Shown in pieces: positions 56,977 to 64,000 of a stretch of DNA of 64,000 nt. The stretch's first letter is position 1. Every line of letters begins with the position of its first letter. Where the stretch lies: assembly GCF_023554555.1 (NCBI RefSeq), contig NZ_JAMJWC010000001.1, positions 1,426,001-1,490,000 of the forward strand, given 5' to 3'. The notes under the pieces were generated by a model. It saw nothing but the letters and a program-made list of their open reading frames with translations, did not search any database and was not told the origin of the DNA. This DNA comes from Sphingobacterium sp. lm-10 (GTDB taxonomy: Bacteria; Bacteroidota; Bacteroidia; Sphingobacteriales; Sphingobacteriaceae). A program made the position numbers and the translations under genes.

Positions 56977-57686
56977 CCGAAAAATCAACTCCTTTCTCCC
57001 GGTATAGCCGGCAGATATTTATAGAAGAAATCGGCGTAGCAGGCCAACGTAGAATAATGCAAAGCAAGATTTTGGTGGTGGGTGCCGGCGGCTTAGGTAG
57101 CCCCGTAATCCAGTACCTAGCAGCAGCCGGAGTTGGGACATTAGGCATGGTAGATTTTGATGTCTTGGAAGAGCATAATCTAAACCGGCAGATCATCCAT
57201 CGCACTGCTGATATTGGCTCTGCAAAAGTGGATAGTGCTGCGCGCTTTGTGCGAGAGCTCAATCCATTAATCAACATTGAAACACATTCGGTTAAGCTAG
57301 ATGACAGCAATGCAAAGAACCTAATATTGGATTATGATGTGGTAGTGGATGGATCGGACAATTTCACCACACGCTATCTGGTGAATGATGTTTGCGTGGC
57401 TTTGAATAAGCCCATCATCTACGGTAGCATCTTCGGTTTTGAAGGTCAAGTAGCGGTCTTCAATTACAATGGAGGCAAGCAGCTGCGCGATCTATTTCCA
57501 GAACCGCCTACAGCGGAAGATATTCCGGATTGCGATAGCAATGGTGTATTGGGCGCATTACCCGGAATAATAGGGAGTATGATGGCAATGCTGGCGCTCA
57601 AGGTTATTATTGGATTGCCTGTAGATACCAATCAGTTAACCATTGTGGATACCATGCAATGGAATTTTACAAAAATAAATTTTTAA
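56973..57686 (+). CDS. thiF: ThiF-type adenylyltransferase (E1-like)
   Basis: A 237-aa E1-like protein. The nucleotide loop is VVGAGGLGSPVIQYLAAAGVG, followed by VDFDVLEEHNLNRQ, the catalytic-site Arg region and CDSNGVLGALPGIIG. It adenylates ThiS for sulfur transfer. The CxxC pairs that bind zinc in ThiF/MoeB are absent here, leaving only one Cys near the active-site position. Last gene of the operon, followed by a strong terminator. Confidence 0.9.
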   Translation: MTEKSTPFSRYSRQIFIEEIGVAGQRRIMQSKILVVGAGGLGSPVIQYLAAAGVGTLGMVDFDVLEEHNLNRQIIHRTADIGSAKVDSAARFVRELNPLINIETHSVKLDDSNAKNLILDYDVVVDGSDNFTTRYLVNDVCVALNKPIIYGSIFGFEGQVAVFNYNGGKQLRDLFPEPPTAEDIPDCDSNGVLGALPGIIGSMMAMLALKVIIGLPVDTNQLTIVDTMQWNFTKINF

Positions 57687-57708
57687 TGCACTGGCGTTAT
57701 AAACGCAT

Positions 57709-57739
57709 AAACCCTGTAAAACAATGTTTTACAGGGTTT
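57709..57739. terminator. bidirectional terminator after thiF
   Basis: Perfect 14-bp arms (57709-57722 and 57726-57739) with a 3-nt loop and A/T ends on both sides. It separates the convergent thi operon and the acyl-CoA dehydrogenase gene. Confidence 0.85.
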
Positions 57740-57759
57740 ATTACTATTGCTGTAATCGA

Positions 57760-59253
57760 TTAAATAAACGATGCCCAGTCAGATTTTTCTTGATATTCTA
57801 CTATTGGCGATGCATCGTTATAGTCGATGAAGTCGGATAAGAATGCTTTCACATCCATTTCTACATGTTTAGCTGCTTGCTCAAACAAATCGGTACGGAA
57901 TCCTTTCGATACCATATGATCTACATATTGCAAACATACTAACCGTGCTATCGCTTTTCCTAGAACCACCAATTGACGCTGTACTAGGTTGGTTGCCGAT
58001 AATGAAATATCAAAATGCTTTTTGAATCTGTCCAACACACGGGTCGTGTGCTCAAAGCCAGACAAGAAAGTGCCTACATGTGTTTCTTTCGCTTTCTTCA
58101 TCTGCTTCACGACAATCTCCGCAATCTGCGTGTAAAGCATTTCATTCGATCCTTCAAAGATTTGGAAAGGTCGGCTATCTACAATACCGCGTCCGGCAAT
58201 GTGATTTAGTTTATATCCGCTTGAACCAGATAATTGAACCGCTATCTGAGCAGATTCTTGCATCAAATCAGACACTAATGCTTTCATGGAGTTGGCTTGC
58301 AAACCTTCGGTCGCTAAATCAAACTCGATACCACTTACATTGGAGCTCCAGGCACACATGCCAGAGCACAAAGTATATGCAGATTGTATTCTAGACAACT
58401 GGTATTGTACAGAATCTACGTGGAATAAAGATTGTGCGCCCACCTTACGCTGTAAGCAATGTGCTAGAGAATCATCCAGCATACGCTGAATAAAACCCAT
58501 ACCCATTCCTGGAAACTGCATGCGGCTACGGTGCAAGATATCCAGCATCATCTTGATACCTGTGCTATATTGCTGTAGTTTGTGCGTATGTGGAACGGTC
58601 AGATCGATCTTATTCAAACCGTAAGGGATCATATATAATCCCAGATTATTAAAATACTCTTCTACCGGAATATGTTGTTCTGATTTACTATTATCCGTTA
58701 CAAAAAACTCTACATCTCTGGCAAGGTCTCCATCTTGGTTTTTCTTGCGAGCAGCTACGATCCAAAAATCTGCCATACCCGTCAAGCCTTGCCAATGCTT
58801 CTGACCTTGTAGTTTAAATTCATTTTCCAACTCCGAGTAGCTGGTACGCATGTTTAAGGCATCGCTACCAAAATCCGGCTCGGTAATCATAAGGCCACCC
58901 ATAGCACGCTCTTTCAGAAAACGATCGAATATACCTTGCTGAATATCTCCATGACCATATTTTGCCAAGGGTTCTAAAAACAAAGCGATGTTGATACCAA
59001 ATGTCAATGATAAAGGCAGTGATTCATACGAGGCTGCGGAAAGAATTCCTAAACACTCACGCACATTAGCGCCACGACCACCGAATTGTTCGGGAATAGC
59101 TACCGAGAGTGGGTTTTGCTCCATAATGCCGCGCCACACCTCATCTGGTAGTCCTCTTTCAAGACTAAGTTCATTAATATTGGACTCGCTGTGGAATATC
59201 TCATGGAGACGTTTCTGGAATCTATCTATAAAAACCGCGTATTGTTCTTTCAT
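57760..59253 (-). CDS. acyl-CoA dehydrogenase family protein
   Basis: The 497-aa flavoprotein has GGLMITEPDFGSDALNMRT, the FAD-binding loop, and an SYKLNHIAGRGIVDSRPFQIFEGSNEML block at the C-terminal core. It is longer than the usual ~380 aa because of an extra C-terminal helical region (about 400-497). It probably oxidises an acyl-CoA with FAD; the catalytic base and chain length cannot be read. No beta-oxidation genes are adjacent. Transcribed alone. Confidence 0.85.
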   Translation of the reverse strand: MKEQYAVFIDRFQKRLHEIFHSESNINELSLERGLPDEVWRGIMEQNPLSVAIPEQFGGRGANVRECLGILSAASYESLPLSLTFGINIALFLEPLAKYGHGDIQQGIFDRFLKERAMGGLMITEPDFGSDALNMRTSYSELENEFKLQGQKHWQGLTGMADFWIVAARKKNQDGDLARDVEFFVTDNSKSEQHIPVEEYFNNLGLYMIPYGLNKIDLTVPHTHKLQQYSTGIKMMLDILHRSRMQFPGMGMGFIQRMLDDSLAHCLQRKVGAQSLFHVDSVQYQLSRIQSAYTLCSGMCAWSSNVSGIEFDLATEGLQANSMKALVSDLMQESAQIAVQLSGSSGYKLNHIAGRGIVDSRPFQIFEGSNEMLYTQIAEIVVKQMKKAKETHVGTFLSGFEHTTRVLDRFKKHFDISLSATNLVQRQLVVLGKAIARLVCLQYVDHMVSKGFRTDLFEQAAKHVEMDVKAFLSDFIDYNDASPIVEYQEKSDWASFI

Positions 59254-59434
59254 CCTTTTTCTTTACGTACTTTAAGTATGAGCGTTAGTCTTCTTTTGTT
59301 ATGTTACGGATCGAACTCCTTTTATTAAGAATGCACAAATATAATCGTTTGCGTACGAGAAAGAGAATGACGGGGATCATTCTAAAAAATAATTGCCGTT
59401 TTATTTTCGATATTTTGTGGTCCTTTAAGTTTTT

Positions 59435-60091
59435 CTAACTGATTAAGCTATTTTTTACCGCGATTTTTATCAGCGCTGCGGAGTTTTTTACCCCCATTTT
59501 ATCGATCAGATTTTGTCGATGTCCTTCTACCGTGCGTTTGCTGATAAACAGTTTGTCTGCGATTTCCATATTTGTATATCCTTCACCAATGAGCTGTAAG
59601 ATCTCACTTTCACGTTCACTAATGTCGACCTGAATTCTGGCTTCGGCATTACTTTCTTCGATTTGCGTAGCAGATCGCATTTTATCTAGTAAAGTCATGG
59701 TAAGTTCAGCGCAAATATATGTTCCGCCTTTAGAAACCTGTTGGATGGCAAAAGACAATTCATCGTAGGCAGAATTTTTAACCAGATAGCCATCCACGCC
59801 CAGATCGAAGGCTTCAATGAGATAAGGTATATCTGCCAACATGGATAATATAATAATCTTTACGGCAGGGTGCTCTTCTTTCAGACGTTTAATCAACTCC
59901 ATCCCGCCAATTCCTTCCATCGTTAGATCGGTGATTACTAGATTCGCTTCTCCCCCATCATCTACCAAACGTATCACTTCTTCACCATTGTTGGCCTCGC
60001 CAACCACTTGTAGACCTTCTTGAGAATCCAACAGCAATTTGATGCCATTTCTAACAACGAGATGATCTTCGGCAAGAATTATTTTTATCAT
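59435..60091 (-). CDS. LuxR/NarL-type response regulator
   Basis: A 218-aa response regulator: receiver (IILAEDHLVVRNG, phosphoacceptor Asp in LVITDLTMEGIGG, Lys in YLVKNSAYDE) and a C-terminal LuxR HTH (LSERESEILQLIGEGYTNMEIADKLFISKRTVEGHRQNL). The ATG at 60091 (MIKIILAEDH) is used; the open frame extends 32 codons upstream without similarity. Divergent from the phytochrome-like kinase at 60366, which may be its partner. Confidence 0.93.
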   Translation of the reverse strand: MIKIILAEDHLVVRNGIKLLLDSQEGLQVVGEANNGEEVIRLVDDGGEANLVITDLTMEGIGGMELIKRLKEEHPAVKIIILSMLADIPYLIEAFDLGVDGYLVKNSAYDELSFAIQQVSKGGTYICAELTMTLLDKMRSATQIEESNAEARIQVDISERESEILQLIGEGYTNMEIADKLFISKRTVEGHRQNLIDKMGVKNSAALIKIAVKNSLIS

Positions 60092-60365
60092 AGATAGTTT
60101 TCTAAAAATCTGAATTTTAAGATCACAGTATAGCCATATACAAATAGGTATGCCAAAACACTGCTCTACGTTAAACAGTGAATACAATGATTTGTTTGTA
60201 GCGCAATAGCTACATTATATTTTTATCATCACTGTGTTACGAAGAGAATATTATTTGACAGAAAAGACAGTTTCAAGAAGAGGACATCAATAACCTATAT
60301 ATAAATCAAGACATTGTAGATGTGTAATATTTTCTTTACCTTAGGATACTATATAAGTAGGATGT

Positions 60366-62528
60366 ATGTCAGAACTAACACAAGACCGCAAAACGCCTAT
60401 TCAATCTTATGGCACATTAATCTGTACCGATGCATTTGACCACATTGTGGGTATTAGCTCTGCTATACAAGAAATGTTTAGTCGGTCGGCAGAGCAATAC
60501 TTAGGGCGCGACATTCGGGATCTTTTGACCAATTATTTCGCCGACCAGTCGGCGTATATCCTGTCAATTGTGCGAGAGATCAAGCATCAGGAAATCGCGA
60601 ATAAAGTATTGGAATTCACGAGTAATAATCAAAAATACAGTTTACGCCTTTCGCAGATTAAAAACAACATCCACTGGGAGTGGGAGCTGAAAACTTCGGA
60701 TAAACCTATCGCTTTTCAAATGGACGATATTGCTCATGTGCTGGAGTCCAGTCCAAAATCGCTGTGGCATAAATTATCAGAAAATATCTTGCACATCTTA
60801 CGATTCGACCGTGTGTATGTATGTCAAGTCTATGAAAATGGAACGAGTGAGGTGATTGCAGAACATGTAGAAGATGTGACTAAATCACTATTACACGGCA
60901 GATTTTCTGAAGATTTCCTTCGACAAGAGGATATACGAAACTATCAGGCAGTTAATTACAGGTATGTACCAGACTTATTTGCCCCATTGAGCACTTTTCA
61001 TCAGTTAGCGGAAGAGCAGGTTGACGTAGCTCATTCGCACCTATACCCAATACCACTACTACATGCCGACTTGGCCCGTAGCCTTGGCGCAAAAAGTTTA
61101 ATTGCCTTTCCACTAATTGCCAATGGCCGACTATGGGGTATTCTAATGGCTCACAGCTTTTCCGGTGTTGAAATCGATTTACAGAAAAGACAACTATGCC
61201 AGCTGTTATGTATGTACGCCGCAAAAAAACAGGAATCTAACATTAAAAACACCTTATTAGAATTCCAGGAAAACATCCATGATACACTTCTAGGCATACG
61301 TAATGACTTAATGTCCAATACGGATATATTTACGATACTATCCCGGCACATGAGTAAAATGCAGCAGATCCCAGACGCAGACGGCATCGCCATTTGCGTA
61401 GCAGAGGAAATGCATGTTCTTGGTATCGTCCCTGAAAGCAAACAAATCCTTCAAATTGCTAAACTAATTCGTAATCTAAAAGAAAAATCATTGTTTCTAG
61501 ACAGTAATTTCAGACTTCGTTATGCGCATCTTATTGATGGCGAGCTGAATTTTGCAGGGATAATGGCATTGCGTTTGGGAAAAGATTCGGAAATGAAAAT
61601 TATGTGGTTTCGGCAAGAAGAAATTGACATGATGTACCAAACAACCCCTCTTTGTCAGCAGCTATCGCAGGAGGAGCACGGGATCGAAGACACCCTGTAT
61701 GCGCACGAAACCTGGCAGCGTGAAGTAATCGACACGGCAAAATCATGGAACACCAACGACCTCTATTTTGTCGAACACTTGAGGAGCCTTTTACAAGACA
61801 CTATGCTGGCCAAATCGGAAGAGAAAGAGCGTATCAATCAAAAATTGATCTCTCTAAATAACGAATTGGAAATGCTCACCTTCACTCTTTCGCACGACCT
61901 TAAGAACCCTTTGTCTGTCGTAAAATTAAGCTCACAAATGCTTTCACGAAAATTAGAAGGCGAACATCAAAGATGGATAAAAATCCTATTAGATGGTGTA
62001 GACGACATCGAAAGCATGGTAAATAGTGTATTATCTGTCGGTAAAAGTAGAATTTATCATTTTGACCATACAGATGTCCCAATGGGCCAAATGATTGAGA
62101 AAATTGTATCTCACAGCCAACTGATCCAAAACAGTTTTTGTGCTACCGTTGACTATGGTAACTTACATCCAATATGGGGCGAGCGAAATCTTCTGCATCA
62201 AGTGTTTCAAAATGTTATTGGCAATGCCATAAAGTATAGTAAAAACCATGCCGCTCCAAAATTACATATCCATAGCTACCTGACAGAATCGGAAACGGTC
62301 TATGAAATACAAGACAATGGCATCGGCATACCAGCTAACGAGTTGGAACATATTTTTCACGTTTTTAGACGCTCTTCGAATGTGGGCAAAATTGCGGGAA
62401 CAGGTGTTGGATTGGCCTTGGTACGGAGAATAATGGATCGTCTGCAGGCAGGAATAAATCTGCAAAGCTCTGAACAAACGGGCACTAAAGTGATCCTGAC
62501 TTTTAAAAAGAAACCACCTATCAATTAA
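60366..62528 (+). CDS. phytochrome-like sensor histidine kinase
   Basis: A 720-aa protein with no TM segment. The N-terminal PAS resembles bacteriophytochromes (TPIQSYGTLIC at 10-20, as in the IQPHG motif). The GAF domain (about 135-290) keeps IPLLHADLARSLGAKSL and IANGRLWGILMAHSFSG, which align with the phytochrome His-containing motifs. A PHY-like region follows. The kinase core is intact: LSHDLKNP, QNVIGNAIKYS, IQDNGIGIP, GTGVGLAL. No Cys precedes the PAS motif and the PASDIP motif is not recognisable, so bilin binding is doubtful. It may use another cofactor or none. Confidence 0.88.
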   Translation: MSELTQDRKTPIQSYGTLICTDAFDHIVGISSAIQEMFSRSAEQYLGRDIRDLLTNYFADQSAYILSIVREIKHQEIANKVLEFTSNNQKYSLRLSQIKNNIHWEWELKTSDKPIAFQMDDIAHVLESSPKSLWHKLSENILHILRFDRVYVCQVYENGTSEVIAEHVEDVTKSLLHGRFSEDFLRQEDIRNYQAVNYRYVPDLFAPLSTFHQLAEEQVDVAHSHLYPIPLLHADLARSLGAKSLIAFPLIANGRLWGILMAHSFSGVEIDLQKRQLCQLLCMYAAKKQESNIKNTLLEFQENIHDTLLGIRNDLMSNTDIFTILSRHMSKMQQIPDADGIAICVAEEMHVLGIVPESKQILQIAKLIRNLKEKSLFLDSNFRLRYAHLIDGELNFAGIMALRLGKDSEMKIMWFRQEEIDMMYQTTPLCQQLSQEEHGIEDTLYAHETWQREVIDTAKSWNTNDLYFVEHLRSLLQDTMLAKSEEKERINQKLISLNNELEMLTFTLSHDLKNPLSVVKLSSQMLSRKLEGEHQRWIKILLDGVDDIESMVNSVLSVGKSRIYHFDHTDVPMGQMIEKIVSHSQLIQNSFCATVDYGNLHPIWGERNLLHQVFQNVIGNAIKYSKNHAAPKLHIHSYLTESETVYEIQDNGIGIPANELEHIFHVFRRSSNVGKIAGTGVGLALVRRIMDRLQAGINLQSSEQTGTKVILTFKKKPPIN

Positions 62529-62546
62529 CTGAAAGGTGGTTTTTTG
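62511..62546 (+). terminator. terminator of the phytochrome-like kinase gene
   Basis: Nine-base arms (62511-62519 and 62534-62542) enclose a 14-nt loop that includes the stop codon, followed by TTT. On the plus strand it ends the kinase transcript. Confidence 0.8.
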
Positions 62547-62569
62547 TATATAAATTAAGTATCGTACAT

Positions 62570-62764
62570 TTACCAATTAGAATCTGCAGGATGAAAAAAT
62601 ACTGCATATATAATTAATAATAACACTACCGCAATTGCGATAACCCATTTAATCATCTTTCCAGCAGGCTTATCGTCCGCTTCCTCTTTGACCACATCTG
62701 GAACCTTTTTTTCATTTTTGTACGGTCTTTCGTCGCTTGTATCTTTGTTGTCCATTGTTTCCAT
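62570..62764 (-). CDS. small C-terminal-anchored membrane protein
   Basis: A 64-aa protein with a charged N-terminal half (about 1-38, rich in D, E and K) and a single hydrophobic helix near the C-terminus (WVIAIAVVLLLIIYAVFF). It probably inserts with the tail in the membrane. No family recognised; the short size and charged-then-hydrophobic order argue for a real gene, not a shadow. Confidence 0.55.
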   Translation of the reverse strand: METMDNKDTSDERPYKNEKKVPDVVKEEADDKPAGKMIKWVIAIAVVLLLIIYAVFFHPADSNW

Positions 62765-62937
62765 AATTTGCTCTCCTGTTTCATTAGGTTTATATCATGA
62801 GGTCACTCTAATAGCGATATCTCATGACATTAAAATATTTGTTACTCCCAAGGTATATGATTAAAACCCTCGTTTTAGCTGATTAGTTTCGATGCCAATA
62901 GTAAATAGGTATTTACCGCAAAATCCAGTCAATTATT

Positions 62938-63495
62938 TTAGAGATCCATCGCTGCTGTTTTTACATTTAAACTTGTAGCCGATTTTTGTATGTAGAAGGA
63001 TTCTTTCAAACGTGATAGGTTGCCTTGCTGGTAGTATAGTTCGGGAAGTGATTTAAAGGCATAATACATAATATCTTCCCAATCTTGCCGCTGCACAATA
63101 AGTTCATGCAGCGTTATAGAACGCAAGATATTATCAGAACTTAATTCAATGAATGCTAACTCAAAATTTGCGGTATCCTTTAGCAGATAATTTTCCGCCT
63201 GCTTCCAGATTGTATCAAAATCCTCTTCTTCCATGGCCACAGACCTACCAGTACATAGATATGTAAATTCTTCCTGTGTGGACGTGTAGTAGGTTTTGAG
63301 TTTTTCGCAGGTTGCCTGCACTTCGGGACTAGGATTTGCAGCAGCAGCCAATTCACAAAGTGCCATACCTTCGGTGCGTAGCAGAATAAGTTCATTAACC
63401 ACAAACATTTCATTCTCGGTTTCTTGAACCGAGGCCGATTGACAGGACGTAGCCAGCAAAAGCGTGATGATAATGAAATGTGTAAAATTGTTCAT
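62938..63495 (-). CDS. hypothetical lipoprotein (DUF4142-like)
   Basis: A 185-aa protein with a lipoprotein signal (HFIIITLLLATSCQS). The mature part is helical (FVVNELILLRTEGMALCELAAAAN, VQATCEKLKTYYTSTQEEF, LPELYYQQGNLSRLKES) and resembles DUF4142 loosely. Function unknown. Upstream and downstream neighbours do not clarify its role. Confidence 0.6.
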   Translation of the reverse strand: MNNFTHFIIITLLLATSCQSASVQETENEMFVVNELILLRTEGMALCELAAAANPSPEVQATCEKLKTYYTSTQEEFTYLCTGRSVAMEEEDFDTIWKQAENYLLKDTANFELAFIELSSDNILRSITLHELIVQRQDWEDIMYYAFKSLPELYYQQGNLSRLKESFYIQKSATSLNVKTAAMDL

Positions 63496-63715
63496 AAGCT
63501 ATTTTAACTCTCACAATTGTCATACCGCACAGCGCAACAACACGATAAACCGGGTATTGTACACCACTAAGCAGGTACTTATCCCGTAACAAATCTAAAC
63601 CCTCTTGCACGAGCTATACCAGACAAACATCAATTCACATTCCACAGAAATACTGTTAATATGAATTTTTGGAAACAACCTGTAATTCCGAGCGTTCTAT
63701 TGTAAAGACATCGCT

Positions 63716-64000
63716 ATGCAATACAATAATAAAGAATGCGTCGACCTCTTGAAACGACTGATTTCCGCCAATAAAGATCGTATAGCCGGCTATTCGGAGG
63801 CTATCCAACAATTGAACACAGATTCAGACGCCGATCTAATTTTGGAGTTTGAACACTATGTGCAAGAATCACAGCAATTCAAGGCGCAACTGACACCTCT
63901 GGTATACCGAGAGGGTGACTCAGAGAGCGAATATGATGCTCCTAGAATTATTTTCACGCAAGCGGCAGATGCAGAACAGGCCACTTCTCATCGCGAATCG
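63716..64000 (+). CDS. DUF2383 four-helix-bundle protein, N-terminal part (runs off window)
   Basis: The frame opens at the ATG at 63716 (MQYNNKECVDLLKRLISANK) and continues to the window end (95 codons). The DLLKRLISANKDRIAGYSEAI segment, then ILEFEHYVQESQQFKAQL, fits the PA2169/DUF2383 family of four-helix-bundle proteins. The C-terminus is outside the window. Confidence 0.7.
   Translation, partial: MQYNNKECVDLLKRLISANKDRIAGYSEAIQQLNTDSDADLILEFEHYVQESQQFKAQLTPLVYREGDSESEYDAPRIIFTQAADAEQATSHRES

Overview
The window looks like a Bacteroidota chromosome, most probably from the Sphingobacteriaceae (Sphingobacterium/Pedobacter-like). The pointers are a SusC/SusD pair beside glycoside hydrolases, an RteC/DUF3945 conjugative-element module, single-polypeptide FtsX-type permeases, a DUF4468 protein, a TTTG-N19-TAnnTTTG promoter and start codons with little Shine-Dalgarno sequence. 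The assignment is inferred from gene content only.

Layout. (1) Positions 1-7163 are the end of an integrative conjugative element: a truncated DUF3945 gene, an excisionase-like HTH gene and rteC on the minus strand, then an AT-rich two-gene cargo on the plus strand. The first cargo protein has a GHKL/Hsp90-like ATPase domain and what I read as a C-terminal PD-(D/E)XK nuclease motif. The second joins a caspase-like peptidase, a NACHT NTPase and a pentapeptide-like C-terminal region. This pair is the best candidate in the window for an undescribed defence system. (2) Positions 7164-11700 hold the probable element junction, an FtsX-family permease and small membrane or DUF proteins. (3) Positions 11747-20618 form a long minus-strand Ter stress operon: three TerD proteins, a TerA-like protein, three vWA (TerY-like) proteins, a PP2C phosphatase, a protein kinase and TerC. 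The vWA, phosphatase and kinase genes together match the known TerY-P triad. (4) Positions 21014-24207 encode a large multi-PAS histidine kinase and a stand-alone receiver. (5) Positions 24569-30267 contain small proteins and a GntR-controlled ABC exporter operon, with a readable promoter and a YtrA-like operator.

(6) Positions 30255-48106 are a glycan-utilisation region: a GH78 rhamnosidase, an unassigned NodB-like enzyme and a sialate O-acetylesterase in one operon; an SDR/AraC pair; SusC/SusD; GH95; and GH76. (7) Positions 48107-49273 contain two orphan terminators (possible small RNAs), a 48-bp tandem repeat array and tRNA-Ser(GCT), with an inverted copy of the tRNA T-arm between them. 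(8) Positions 49366-57739 hold a 7TM-HD phosphohydrolase and then a TPP-riboswitch-controlled operon, thiS-thiC-thiE-like-thiE-thiG-thiH-thiF. No thiD is present. (9) Positions 57760-64000 encode an acyl-CoA dehydrogenase, a LuxR-type response regulator divergent from a phytochrome-like histidine kinase, small membrane or lipoproteins, and the start of a DUF2383 protein.

Functional links are mostly local. The thi operon makes the thiazole and pyrimidine halves of thiamin and joins them. The Ter operon combines a kinase/phosphatase switch with metal-binding TerD proteins. The ABC operon appears to be autoregulated by its own GntR protein.
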